Numbered from the stretch's first letter, positions 7,425 to 16,714 are shown. The stretch is DNA of 64,000 nucleotides from Rhizobium sp. BK602 (GCF_014195095.1 NZ_JACIBC010000007.1:1-64000), one strand, 5' to 3'. Numbers and translations: made by a program. Notes: a model not told the origin generated them from the sequence alone.

Positions 7425-9593
7425 TTACCCCGCCTGCTTCGCCTTCAGCTCGATGCGGCGGCGGTGCAGGACCGGTTCGGTATAGCCGTTCGGCTGCTCG
7501 CGGCCCTTCAACACGAGATCGAGCGCGGCCTGGAAGGCGACGGAGCCGTCGAAATTGCCGGCCATGGCGACATAGAGCGGGTCGCCGGCATTCTGCTGGT
7601 CGACGACAGCTGCCATGCGCTGCATGGTTTCGACGATCTGCGCCTCGGTGATGACCTTGTGATGCAGCCAGTTGGCCATGTGCTGCGCCGAGATGCGCAA
7701 CGTGGCGCGGTCCTCCATCAGGCCGATATCGTTGATATCCGGCACTTTGGAGCAGCCGACGCCCTGATCGACCCAGCGGACGACATAGCCGAGGATGCCT
7801 TGAGAATTGTTGTCGATCTCGCGCTGGATCTCCTCTGGCGTCCAATTCGGGCGCGGCGCAACGGGCACCGAGAGAATGTCGGAGAGCTTGGCGCGGCCGC
7901 GGCTCTTCAGGCCCTGCTGGACATCGGCGACATTGACCTTGTGATAATGCGTCGCGTGCAGCGTCGCAGCCGTCGGCGACGGCACCCAGGCGGTGTTGGC
8001 GCCGGCCTTGGGGTGGGCGATCTTCTGTTCCAGCATCGCCGCCATCAGGTCCGGCATGGCCCACATGCCCTTACCGATCTGCGCGTGGCCGGAGAGGCCG
8101 CATTCCAGGCCGATATCGACGTTCCAGTTCTCGTAAGCGGCAATCCAGGCGGCCTGCTTCATGTCGCCCTTGCGGATCATCGGGCCGGCCTCCATCGAGG
8201 TATGGATCTCGTCGCCGGTGCGGTCGAGGAAGCCGGTGTTGATGAAGACCACGCGCTCGCTGGCGGCGCGGATGGCTTCCTTGAGGTTGACCGTGGTGCG
8301 GCGCTCCTCGTCCATGATGCCCATCTTGATGGTGTTGCGCGGCATGCCGAGCAGGTCTTCGACGCGCGAGAAGATCTCGACGGCGAAGGCCACTTCCTCC
8401 GGCCCATGCATCTTCGGCTTGACGACATACATCGAGCCGGCGCGGGAGTTCTTGCGGCGGCCATTGGGGCCGACATCGTAAAGCGCGATCAGGCCGGTGA
8501 TGGCGGCATCCATGATGCCCTCCGGTACTTCGTTGCCGTCGCGGTCGAGGATCGCCGGATTGGTCATCAGGTGGCCGACGTTGCGCACCAGCATCAGCGA
8601 ACGGCAATGCAGGTCGAACGTCGAGCCATCGGGCGCGGTATAGGTGACATCCGGATTGAGGCGACGTGTGAAGGTCTTGCCGCCCTTGGCGACCTCTTCC
8701 GTCAGGTCGCCCTTCATCAGGCCAAGCCAGTTGCGATAGACGACCACCTTGTCCTCGGCATCGACGGCGGCAACGGAATCCTCGCAGTCCATGATCGTGG
8801 TGATGGCCGATTCCAGGCGGACGTCGGAAATATGGGCCGGATCGGCCTTGCCGATATCGGTGCCGGCATCGATGACGATCTCGATATGGATGCCGTTGTT
8901 CTTCAGGAGGATATGTGAGGGGGCCGCGGCATCGCCGAGATAGCCGGCGAAATGCCTGCCGTCGGCGAGCGCCGTGGCGCCGTTCCTGGTTGCAATCGCC
9001 AGAGCGCCATTCTTGACGGCAAGGCCGGTGACATCCTTCCAGCCTGCGCCGGCGAGCGGGACGGCGGAATCGAGGAACTCGCGCACCCAGGCGATAACCT
9101 TCTCGCCGCGCTTCGGATTGTAACCCCGGCCCTTCTCGGCGCCATCGGCTTCGGAGATCGCATCGGTGCCGTAGAGCGCATCGTAGAGTGAGCCCCAGCG
9201 GGCATTGGCGGCGTTCAGCGCATAGCGGGCGTTCATGACCGGGACGACGAGCTGCGGGCCGGCGATCTCGGCGATCTCGGGGTCGACATTGGCGGTCGAA
9301 ACCGTGAAGGTCGGGCCCTCGGGGATGATGTAGCCGATGTCGCGCAGGAAGGCTTCGTAAGCGGCGAGATCGATCGGCGCGCCGTTCTGGCGATACCAGC
9401 CGTCTATCGCCTCCTGCAGCTGGTCGCGCTTGGCGAGCAGCTCGCGGTTCTTCGGGGCGAGGTCGTGGACGATCGCCGACAAGCCGGCAAAGAAGGCATC
9501 CGCGTCGACGCCGAAGCCCGGCAGGGCCTCCTTGACGAGGAAATCATACAGGACCGGTTCGATCTGAAGCCCGTTTTTCTCGATGCGGCTCAT
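7425..9593 (-). CDS. glcB: Malate synthase G
   Basis: A 722-residue monomeric malate synthase G that condenses glyoxylate with acetyl-CoA to malate in the glyoxylate/glycolate pathway. The length is the usual length of the G isoform, and recognisable conserved blocks run throughout (IPEGPTFTVSTANVDPEIAE, ITTIMDCEDSVAAVDAEDKV, AGSMYVVKPKMHGPEEVAFA, FINTGFLDRTGDEIHTSMEA). The ATG has GGAG about 9 bases upstream. The gene stands alone between intergenic repeats and the hydantoinase-like gene, which points the same way 118 bases upstream. Confidence 0.96.
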   Translation of the reverse strand: MSRIEKNGLQIEPVLYDFLVKEALPGFGVDADAFFAGLSAIVHDLAPKNRELLAKRDQLQEAIDGWYRQNGAPIDLAAYEAFLRDIGYIIPEGPTFTVSTANVDPEIAEIAGPQLVVPVMNARYALNAANARWGSLYDALYGTDAISEADGAEKGRGYNPKRGEKVIAWVREFLDSAVPLAGAGWKDVTGLAVKNGALAIATRNGATALADGRHFAGYLGDAAAPSHILLKNNGIHIEIVIDAGTDIGKADPAHISDVRLESAITTIMDCEDSVAAVDAEDKVVVYRNWLGLMKGDLTEEVAKGGKTFTRRLNPDVTYTAPDGSTFDLHCRSLMLVRNVGHLMTNPAILDRDGNEVPEGIMDAAITGLIALYDVGPNGRRKNSRAGSMYVVKPKMHGPEEVAFAVEIFSRVEDLLGMPRNTIKMGIMDEERRTTVNLKEAIRAASERVVFINTGFLDRTGDEIHTSMEAGPMIRKGDMKQAAWIAAYENWNVDIGLECGLSGHAQIGKGMWAMPDLMAAMLEQKIAHPKAGANTAWVPSPTAATLHATHYHKVNVADVQQGLKSRGRAKLSDILSVPVAPRPNWTPEEIQREIDNNSQGILGYVVRWVDQGVGCSKVPDINDIGLMEDRATLRISAQHMANWLHHKVITEAQIVETMQRMAAVVDQQNAGDPLYVAMAGNFDGSVAFQAALDLVLKGREQPNGYTEPVLHRRRIELKAKQAG

Positions 9594-9711
9594 AACTCAA
9601 CTCCTCAAGGCCGTTGCACGGCTCAATTCTGACATGCTGCCACTTTGCGGATGGTTTCGCCCTCCGTCAATTTGGCAATAATTCGAAAGATTTATGCAAT
9701 CCTGGAAACAA

Positions 9712-11715
9712 TCACTCGGCTGCGATGCGCGGGCGGCCGCTGGCTGTCGCAACAAAGCGCGCCTCGACCAGCTTGCGGTTGCCCTCGACCTCCGGCGCAT
9801 CCACCTGCTCATCCAGCGCGATGACCGGATCGACGGCGCCATTCAGCCGCGCCTGTGTCATCGCCACCTCCATCGCGCGCTGGCGTGCCAGCGCGAAGCT
9901 CCGCTCTTCGTCGGTAAACCGCAAGGTCTCGCCCGCCCCGTTCAGAACATAGATACCATCCTCCGGCATGGTGACGAAGACAGTGGCGGTGGTACGGATC
10001 TGGCCGACGACCGCGCCGATGGCATTGGCGACATCCGAATCGGCTGGAATGGCGCTGTCACTCGCCAGCATCGCCGCGATCGCGGGATAATAGACCGGCG
10101 CCGAGGCGCCGAGGCCGACCAGCGGGCGGTCGAGCGAGACGGCAAAGCGGGCAATGCCCGGCGCGCGGCGCAGCGCCCGGTCGATGGAGATCGATCGGGC
10201 CGGATCGAGATCGGCAACGCCATCCTCGGCCAGACAGGCGGCAAGGATGACATCGGCGGACTGACGCGTCAGGCGGTCGACGATCTTCTGCGCCAATTCT
10301 TCCACCGAAGCGGCGATCGGGCGGCCGGAACCGTCCTTCATCCGCATGGCCAGTGCCAGGCCAAGCCGGGCGGCCTCGGCATTCCACTGACCTTGCCGGC
10401 CGAGCACATGCATGGCGTCCGACGGCGTCAGGCCACTCAGATGCACGAGACCGCGCGCCACCAAGCGGTCCAGCGTCGCCTTCTGCGACGTCGCGGTCAG
10501 AAGCTGGTCGAGGGCCAGGGGGGCAGTACCGATCCTGTCGAACAGCGCCTGCTCCAGCGAGGTCAGCCCGCTTGCCAGATGGTCCGGCACGCCGGTGCGC
10601 ACGGCAAAACGGCCGGCATTGCGGCCGAGATGCGGCGCACGCAGCTGCTGCTCCAGCACGCCGACAACGGCCTGGCCATGCGCATGGGCAAGCAGGCTGA
10701 GCGGCAGCAGGCGGCGCGGCCCAAGCTCGAAGCTGGCAACGAGGCCGCGATCGTTGATCTTCACTTCCGAATCGCCACCGAGACCATAGGTGCGCATCGC
10801 GACCGCCTCGACCATGGTTCGATAGCCGCCGACGACGGCGCCATCGGCATCGAGCCGTGGCCGGCCTTCCTCCATGACGGCGACATCGGTGGTGGTGCCG
10901 CCGATATCGGAGACCACGGCATCGTCGAGGCCGGTGAGATAGCGCGCGCCGACCAGGCTTGCCGCCGGACCGGAGAGGATCGTTTCGATCGGGCGAAGCT
11001 TGGCCTCGGCGGCCGAAATCAGGGCACCGTCGCCGCGCACCACCATCATTGGCGCCGCTATGCCGCGCTGAGCCAGAAACCCTTCGCAGGCGCCGACCAA
11101 GCGGTCGATCATCGAGACGAGGCGGGCATTGAGCAGCGTCGTCAGCGCCCGGCGCGGACCGCCGAGTTTGGAGGAAAGCTCGTGGCTGCAGGTGACCGGC
11201 AGATGGGACAGCTCGCGAATGGCGTCGCGCACGCGGATTTCATGCGCCGGATTCCTGACGGCGAAATAGCCGGCGATCGCAAAGGACGACACGCTCTTCG
11301 ACAGCTCCGGCAAGGCCTCTTCCAGCGCCGTAAGATCAAGCGGGTTCTCGTTGCCATGGACGTTGTGGCCACCGGGCAGGAACAGCACGGGATCGGAGCC
11401 CAGCGCCTCGGCTAGGCCATCGCGCTTCAGATCGTCGGGACCGAAGCCGATCATCACCAACCCGGCGCGACCACCCTGCCCTTCCACCAGCGCATTGGTG
11501 GCAAGCGTCGTCGACAGCGAGACGAGGCCGATGGCGGACACGGGGATGCCGGAGGCGGCGATGACCGCATCGACGGCGCCGGCGATGCCGACAGCCAGAT
11601 CATGCCGCGTGGTCAGCGATTTCGCCTTGGCGATGACGCCATCGGTTTCATGGAAGAGGACGGCATCGGTATAGGTTCCACCCGTGTCGATGCCGAGCAG
11701 GAAATGAGATGTCAC
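9712..11715 (-). CDS. Hydantoinase/oxoprolinase family protein
   Basis: A protein of about 667 residues with the ASKHA-fold Hydant_A_N and hydantoinase A domains. The N-terminal phosphate motif LGIDTGGTYTDAVLF and the second motif SDIGGTTTDVAVM are clear. Relatives hydrolyse N-methylhydantoin, 5-oxoproline or similar cyclic amides with ATP, often with a separate HyuB subunit. No hyuB partner is next to this gene, so the substrate is unknown. The reading frame is open to 11760 with a GTG, but GTG 11715 has AGAGG 12 bases upstream and places LGIDTGG at the expected distance, so it is preferred. Confidence 0.82.
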   Translation of the reverse strand: MTSHFLLGIDTGGTYTDAVLFHETDGVIAKAKSLTTRHDLAVGIAGAVDAVIAASGIPVSAIGLVSLSTTLATNALVEGQGGRAGLVMIGFGPDDLKRDGLAEALGSDPVLFLPGGHNVHGNENPLDLTALEEALPELSKSVSSFAIAGYFAVRNPAHEIRVRDAIRELSHLPVTCSHELSSKLGGPRRALTTLLNARLVSMIDRLVGACEGFLAQRGIAAPMMVVRGDGALISAAEAKLRPIETILSGPAASLVGARYLTGLDDAVVSDIGGTTTDVAVMEEGRPRLDADGAVVGGYRTMVEAVAMRTYGLGGDSEVKINDRGLVASFELGPRRLLPLSLLAHAHGQAVVGVLEQQLRAPHLGRNAGRFAVRTGVPDHLASGLTSLEQALFDRIGTAPLALDQLLTATSQKATLDRLVARGLVHLSGLTPSDAMHVLGRQGQWNAEAARLGLALAMRMKDGSGRPIAASVEELAQKIVDRLTRQSADVILAACLAEDGVADLDPARSISIDRALRRAPGIARFAVSLDRPLVGLGASAPVYYPAIAAMLASDSAIPADSDVANAIGAVVGQIRTTATVFVTMPEDGIYVLNGAGETLRFTDEERSFALARQRAMEVAMTQARLNGAVDPVIALDEQVDAPEVEGNRKLVEARFVATASGRPRIAAE

Positions 11716-11801
11716 GCTGATATAGAACCTCTGGAGCGGATAAAGATCATGGACTTCCACAAGGCCGGCGAGGACGCGAGCGAAGCGGCAGGCGCGGAGC
11801 C

Positions 11802-12057
11802 TATCTCGCCCTTGGCGGGCGAGAAAGCAATTTCATTGGTTTAGGAATTGCGAAACAGAAAGTTCCACATGTTCAAAGCCTGGCGCAATTTCTAAGCTAT
11901 TGAAATTGCAAGAGAGGGGGTCTTTTCTTGATTGAATACTGTCAGAGCACAGTGCGCCCCTACCTACCCCCGCCCTTGCAATTTCTAAGCATTAGACAAG
12001 GGACAAGCCCTCGCCTAATCCTAAGAAATTGCTTTCCCGCCCGCCAAGGGCGGGATA
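11802..12057. repeat. Composite intergenic inverted repeat, 33-bp arms
   Basis: The arms 11802-11834 and 12025-12057 are inverted copies matching at 31 of 33 positions, with a core of GCCCTTGGCGGGCG. Within the right half, 11978-12032 forms a second, imperfect hairpin whose ends are GCAATTTCT and AGAAATTGC. The whole lies in the 353-base gap between the P450 and the hydantoinase-like gene and contains no convincing gene. It could be a miniature mobile or mosaic element, or a transcript-processing structure. Confidence 0.75.
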
Positions 12058-12068
12058 AAATCTGTCCC

Positions 12069-13463
12069 CTACCGCCTCGTCACCCGCATCGGCAGCCCGC
12101 CCTGCGGCTGGGTCGTCAGCTTCTGCACCGGCCAGGGATTGGTCTCCTCCGTCGGATCGAAGCGGAAGCGGTGCATCATGACGGCAAGGGCGATGACGGC
12201 TTCCTGCAGGGCGAAGGTGGCGCCGATGCAGACGCGCGGGCCGGCGCCGAAGGGCAGGTACTGGAAGCGGTTGATCCTGCCGCGATTCTCCGGAAGAAAG
12301 CGCTCGGGCATGAAGGCGCGCGGCTTGTCCCAATAGAGCGCGTGGCGGTGCAGCGTCCAGGGCATGATCAGCACGGTGATGCCGGCCGGGATTTCGACGC
12401 GTTCGCCGCGTGGGCTCGTCCATTCGTCGTCGGCGATCGAGGCGCGGTTGATCGACGGGGCGGGCGGATAAAGGCGCATCGCCTCCTCGAAAGCGGCGCG
12501 GACATTCGGCATCAGGTCGAGCCAGGCGACGGGCTCGGCGCCGGTCGCCAGCACCCGGTCGATTTCCTCTTCCATCGCCTCGCGAATATGCGGGCTATTG
12601 GCGACGCAATAAAGCGTCCAGGCCAGCGCGCGGGCCGTCGTCTCGTGGCCGGCGCCGATGAAGGTCAGGATATTGTCCTCGATCTCCTCCATGGTCAGGC
12701 CGTCGGGGCCGGCCTTCTCCAGAAGCAGCGTCAGGAAATCGTCGGGTGCGGACGCACGATCCCGGCGCATCTTGTCGAGGCGCAGGTTCATGGTGTCGCG
12801 GACGATGCCGCGAAACTTATCGAGCACCTTCTGGCCGCCGATGCGGGTGACGCGCGGCACCCAGGATGGCGCGCGCAAGAGATCCATGGGATCGACCCGG
12901 CCCATGCGGTGCAGCAGCTGGTTGACGTCATCGGCGAAACTGGCGCCTTCCGTGACGATCTCACCGGAAAAGAGCGTCTCGGCAAGGATGGCGAAGGTGA
13001 GTTCGGTCATGTCGACAGCAATATCGAAAGTCCTGCCGTCGCCACCGACATCCTCGTATTTGCGGACGTAGTCCTCGCTCTGGCTCAGCATCTGGCCGGC
13101 AAAACCCTGGGCATGGCGCGGCGTGAAGACCGGCGCGACGGCCTTGCGCGACCGCTTCCACACCGGCCCTTCCGCCGTCAGCAGCCCGTCGCGCAGGATC
13201 GGCCGGAGTATGAGCTGGCGGATATCGGACATGCGGTAATTGGAAGCATTGTCGACCAGCACATGCTTGATCAGGCCGGGATCGTTGACGATCAACGTGC
13301 GCTCGCGAATGAAACGCGTCATAATCCAGGGCAGCGTATAGGACGGTTCGCCCCACAATTCGAGCGGATTGCGCAGGATGGTGCGGATGATCGTCAGGCG
13401 CGACGGCGGCACGGTGCGCGGGATCGGGGCCGGCGGAGAGAAGGCTTCCGGGATCATGTCCAT
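12069..13463 (-). CDS. Cytochrome P450
   Basis: A 464-residue soluble bacterial cytochrome P450 (heme-thiolate monooxygenase). It has the I-helix oxygen-activation motif GAGHETT, the ExxR pair in FEEAMRLYPP, the PERF segment (FMPERFLPEN) and the heme-binding loop FGAGPRVCIGATFA with the ligand Cys. The sequence around the I and K helices resembles CYP102/CYP4-type fatty-acid hydroxylases more than camphor-type enzymes, but the substrate is not predictable. No ferredoxin or reductase gene is adjacent. The upstream side carries a mosaic repeat and the downstream side a large inverted repeat. Confidence 0.93.
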   Translation of the reverse strand: MDMIPEAFSPPAPIPRTVPPSRLTIIRTILRNPLELWGEPSYTLPWIMTRFIRERTLIVNDPGLIKHVLVDNASNYRMSDIRQLILRPILRDGLLTAEGPVWKRSRKAVAPVFTPRHAQGFAGQMLSQSEDYVRKYEDVGGDGRTFDIAVDMTELTFAILAETLFSGEIVTEGASFADDVNQLLHRMGRVDPMDLLRAPSWVPRVTRIGGQKVLDKFRGIVRDTMNLRLDKMRRDRASAPDDFLTLLLEKAGPDGLTMEEIEDNILTFIGAGHETTARALAWTLYCVANSPHIREAMEEEIDRVLATGAEPVAWLDLMPNVRAAFEEAMRLYPPAPSINRASIADDEWTSPRGERVEIPAGITVLIMPWTLHRHALYWDKPRAFMPERFLPENRGRINRFQYLPFGAGPRVCIGATFALQEAVIALAVMMHRFRFDPTEETNPWPVQKLTTQPQGGLPMRVTRR

Positions 13464-13510
13464 GAGATCAAATCTCCCTCGAAAACCTTATTTTTCCGAC
13501 CGTATAGAAG

Positions 13511-13616
13511 TCTAGAACAGTTCAGCGTTTCACGGAATCGCTGAACTGTTCTATCTATTGTTTTTGGCGCAATTCCGGACGGAAAACCGCTGCGCATTTC
13601 CCCGGAATCGCTAGAG
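13511..13616. repeat. Two-hairpin mosaic intergenic repeat, copy 1
   Basis: The first hairpin has a perfect 14-bp stem (13514-13527 with 13539-13552) and a loop containing TTTCACGGAAT. The second module begins GCAATTCCGGACGGAAAACC and folds back on CCCGGAATCGC. Copy 2 at 45129-45234 has the same plan and loop but a different first-stem sequence. The right end CTAGAG of the element supplies the TAG stop of the DUF1402 gene on the minus strand. Confidence 0.82.
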
Positions 13617-14564
13617 CAGCGACTTCAGATCGCCCAGCTTATCATTGATAAGCCATCCATAGTAATTTTCTTCCGGCCAGACCGGTTGGCTGGCGCCACG
13701 GTTGCGGGCGGCGAGGGCTGCGGCGCGCTGGCGGGAATTGCCGACATTGTAGAGCGTCGCCGTCAGGCCCGGATTGGCGGAGATGTCCATGCCGGCGATC
13801 GAGCGATAATCGTCGATCGCCTTGCGGATCGAGGCGGCGACGAAGGCGAGCGACAGGTCCGGGTCCATGATGGCCTTGTAGACGCCGGCGGCATCCTTTT
13901 CGTCCAGCTTGGCGACGCCCGAGGTGCTGCTGACAAGATCGGACAATTCGAGCGCGGTCAGCGGATTGACCTGGCCGAGGCCGAAAGTCTGGCCGGCATA
14001 GAAGGGCTGGAAGAACACGGCGCTGAAACGATTGTCGGGGAAGGATTTGCCGTCGACTTTCTTGCCGCGGAATTCGCTGTCCCAAACGTCCTCGCGGCAG
14101 GTCCAGAGGCTGTAGGAATCGCGCTTGCCCTTGCAGGCGTCGAATTGCGGCCGGGCGACGAAATCGTCGACATCTTCGCCGCCATAGGCGAAGCGGAAGC
14201 TCTGGCCGGCATAGGACGCGGCCTTGACGTAGTAGGACTGCAGGCCGTCATAGGCGTCGACATTATAGGTATGCTCGCCGACCAGCGCGCCGATGATATG
14301 AATCGGATCGATGCCATAGGCGCGCGCCGTCGACTTGATCTTCGACATCAGCTTGGTATCGGACGCCAGAAGCTCGCGGACCTTCTGGTACTTGCGGTCG
14401 AAGGTCGAGTTCGTGCCCTTGGTGCGGCGCACGGACGCGCCGGGAATGGCGGGCTGCTCGGCATTGCGGTTGCCCGGCGGCACCATGGTCGCCGCGCCCG
14501 CATGGGCCGGCATCCAGGAAAGGCTGACAACCGCCAGAAGAAGGGGGATCACGATGCGTCGCAC
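13611..14564 (-). CDS. DUF1402 family secreted protein, lysozyme-like
   Basis: A 317-residue exported protein of the rhizobial DUF1402 family. The signal peptide runs to about residue 24 (VIPLLLAVVSLSWMPAHAGA). The mature part has features reminiscent of lytic transglycosylases: Glu97 in GALVGEHTYN, then FGLGQVNPLTALEL, and TLYNVGNSRQRAA near the C-terminus. These correspond in order to the catalytic Glu, the GLMQ-type and the AYNxG-type motifs. A peptidoglycan-cleaving role is therefore inferred, not established. The start is GTG 14564 with AGGGCA upstream, and the stop codon lies in the end of a mosaic repeat. Confidence 0.78.
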   Translation of the reverse strand: MRRIVIPLLLAVVSLSWMPAHAGAATMVPPGNRNAEQPAIPGASVRRTKGTNSTFDRKYQKVRELLASDTKLMSKIKSTARAYGIDPIHIIGALVGEHTYNVDAYDGLQSYYVKAASYAGQSFRFAYGGEDVDDFVARPQFDACKGKRDSYSLWTCREDVWDSEFRGKKVDGKSFPDNRFSAVFFQPFYAGQTFGLGQVNPLTALELSDLVSSTSGVAKLDEKDAAGVYKAIMDPDLSLAFVAASIRKAIDDYRSIAGMDISANPGLTATLYNVGNSRQRAAALAARNRGASQPVWPEENYYGWLINDKLGDLKSLL

Positions 14565-14650
14565 GATGGCTGCCCTGTCGAAGTTTCATCCGGTGTTTCC
14601 ATGCGGCTGCCTGACGGACAATCTTGGCCGAATAAAGCCAAGCGACACAA

Positions 14651-14685
14651 AGAAACGGGCCCCTAACTAAAAAGTTAACGGCCCG
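14651..14685 (-). terminator. Terminator downstream of hslU
   Basis: On the minus strand CGGGCCGTTAACT (14685-14673) pairs with AGTTAGGGGCCCG (14668-14656), with one mismatch and one wobble, around a T-rich loop. TTTCTTTG follows. It lies about 50 bases after the hslU stop. Confidence 0.65.
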
Positions 14686-14733
14686 CTGTCGAGTGATTAA
14701 TATTTCAAGATGCCGATACCGGCATCCATCGCG

Positions 14734-16044
14734 CTACAGGATGAAGCGCGAGAGGTCGGTATTGGTGGCGAGATCGCCGACGTGCTCGCGGACATAGGCG
14801 GCATCGATGGTCACCGAGGCGCCGGCGCGGTCCGAGGCATTGTAGGAGATTTCGTCCAGCACCCGCTCCATCACCGTCTGCAGACGGCGGGCACCGATGT
14901 TCTCGACGGTGGAGTTCAGATGCACGGCGACATCGGCCAAGGCGTCGATGGCGTCGTCGGTGAAATCGAGCTTCAGGTCTTCCGTTTCCATCAGCGCCTT
15001 GTACTGGCGGATGAGGCTGGCTTCCGGCTCGGTCAGGATGCGGCGGAAATCCTCCTTGCTGAGCGGCTTCAGCTCGACGCGGATCGGCAGGCGGCCCTGC
15101 AATTCCGGCAGCAGATCCGAGGGCTTCGACACATGGAAGGCGCCGGAGGCGATGAAGAGGATATGGTCGGTCTTCACCGGGCCGTACTTGGTCGAAACCG
15201 TCGTGCCTTCCACAAGCGGCAGCAGGTCGCGCTGCACGCCTTCGCGCGAGACGCCGGCACCCATGCCGCCATCGCGGGCGGCGATCTTGTCGATCTCGTC
15301 GAGGAAGACGATGCCGTCATTCTCGGCGGATTGCACGGCCTCGCGCTGGATCGCCTCGTTGTCGATCAGCTTGTCGGATTCGTCGCGGATCAGCTCCTTG
15401 TAGGAATCCTTGACCGTGGTGCGTACCTTCTTCGTACGGCCGCCCATGGCCTTGCCGAACATTTCCGACAGGTTGAGCACGCCGATATTGGCACCGGGCA
15501 TGCCGGGGATCTCGAAACCGCCGGGCATGCCGGCGCCGGTATCGGCCACTTCGATGTCGATTTCCTTGTCGTCGAGCTGGCCGTCGCGCAGCTTCTTGCG
15601 GAAGCTGTCGCGCGTTGCCGGCGAGGCGGTGGCGCCGACCAGGGCGTCGAGCACGCGCTCCTCGGCGCTCATATGCGCCTTGGCCTGCACCTCGGCGCGC
15701 TTCTTTTCACGCACCAGGCCGATGCCGACTTCGACGAGATCGCGGACGATCTGCTCGACGTCGCGGCCGACATAGCCGACTTCGGTGAACTTGGTGGCTT
15801 CCACCTTGATGAAGGGCGCGCCGGCGAGCTTGGCGAGGCGGCGGGAGATCTCCGTCTTGCCGACGCCGGTCGGACCGATCATCAGGATGTTCTTGGGCAT
15901 GACTTCGTCGCGCAGATCGGGCTCGAGCTGCTGACGGCGCCAGCGATTGCGCAGCGCGATCGCCACGGCGCGCTTGGCCTCATGCTGGCCGACAATATAG
16001 CGATCGAGTTCGGAAACGATCTCGCGGGGGGAAAAAGTGGTCAT
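14734..16044 (-). CDS. hslU: ATP-dependent protease ATPase subunit HslU (ClpY)
   Basis: A 436-residue AAA+ unfoldase that forms hexamers docking on HslV to degrade misfolded cytoplasmic proteins. It has the N-terminal PREIVSELDRYIVGQ, Walker A GPTGVGKTE, the pore motif GYVGRD, an intermediate I-domain, Walker B GIVFLDEIDKI, and the family C-terminus DLSRFIL needed for HslV activation. hslV lies 47 bases upstream on the same strand, so they form an hslVU operon. A terminator-like hairpin follows. Confidence 0.97.
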   Translation of the reverse strand: MTTFSPREIVSELDRYIVGQHEAKRAVAIALRNRWRRQQLEPDLRDEVMPKNILMIGPTGVGKTEISRRLAKLAGAPFIKVEATKFTEVGYVGRDVEQIVRDLVEVGIGLVREKKRAEVQAKAHMSAEERVLDALVGATASPATRDSFRKKLRDGQLDDKEIDIEVADTGAGMPGGFEIPGMPGANIGVLNLSEMFGKAMGGRTKKVRTTVKDSYKELIRDESDKLIDNEAIQREAVQSAENDGIVFLDEIDKIAARDGGMGAGVSREGVQRDLLPLVEGTTVSTKYGPVKTDHILFIASGAFHVSKPSDLLPELQGRLPIRVELKPLSKEDFRRILTEPEASLIRQYKALMETEDLKLDFTDDAIDALADVAVHLNSTVENIGARRLQTVMERVLDEISYNASDRAGASVTIDAAYVREHVGDLATNTDLSRFIL

Positions 16045-16091
16045 TTCGTATGTTCCCTGTCAGGGCTAGAAACTATCAAGAGAGGAACGTC

Positions 16092-16619
16092 TCAGGCGTC
16101 GGCGTCGAGCGTTTCGACCACGACATTGTGGTTCGTATAGACGCAGATGTCGGCGGCGATATCGAGAGCGCGGCGGGCGACATCCTCTGCGGATTTGTCG
16201 CTGTCCATCAGGGCGCGGGCCGCGGCAAGCGCATAATTGCCGCCGGAGCCGATCGCCAGCGCGCCGTGTTCCGGCTCGAGCACATCGCCGTTGCCGGTGA
16301 TGGCGAGCGTAACGCTCTTGTCGGCAACCAGCATCATCGCTTCGAGATTGCGCAGATATTTGTCCGTGCGCCAGTCCTTGGCGAGCTCGACGGCCGCGCG
16401 CATCAGCTGGCCGGGATATTGTTCGAGCTTCTTTTCAAGCCGCTCCAGCAGCGTGAAGGCATCGGCGGTCGCGCCGGCGAAACCGGCGATCACGTCGCCC
16501 TTGCCGATGCGGCGAACCTTGCGGGCATTGCCCTTCATGACCGTCTGGCCAAGGCTCACCTGGCCATCACCAGCCATCACAACCTTGCCGTCTTTTCGAA
16601 TAGTAACGATTGTCGTCAT
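16092..16619 (-). CDS. hslV: ATP-dependent protease peptidase subunit HslV (ClpQ)
   Basis: A 175-residue proteasome-like threonine peptidase. The open frame starts MTTIVTIRKDGKVVMAGDGQ, so removal of the initiator Met exposes Thr2 as the catalytic nucleophile, and Lys and Asp residues of the active site follow. No N-terminal extension is present, unlike some relatives. It is the first gene of the hslVU operon and is divergent from hisB; the 215-base gap holds a possible TTGCAA/TACATA promoter (16687-16714, minus strand). Confidence 0.96.
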   Translation of the reverse strand: MTTIVTIRKDGKVVMAGDGQVSLGQTVMKGNARKVRRIGKGDVIAGFAGATADAFTLLERLEKKLEQYPGQLMRAAVELAKDWRTDKYLRNLEAMMLVADKSVTLAITGNGDVLEPEHGALAIGSGGNYALAAARALMDSDKSAEDVARRALDIAADICVYTNHNVVVETLDADA

Positions 16620-16686
16620 TTAAACACCTGTTTGCCCCCGTTTCGGCGGGCTTTCTGCCGGGCCGCAGATCGGCCCCGTCGAGACC

Positions 16687-16714
16687 TATGTAAGAGGGCT
16701 TTTGCCGATTGCAA
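16687..16714 (-). promoter_or_regulatory. Possible hslVU promoter
   Basis: On the minus strand TTGCAA (16709-16714) and TACATA (16687-16692) are 16 bases apart, about 70 bases upstream of hslV. I did not find a convincing RpoH-type (CTTGAA-N17-CCATNT) promoter, although hslVU is often heat-shock controlled. Confidence 0.35.
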
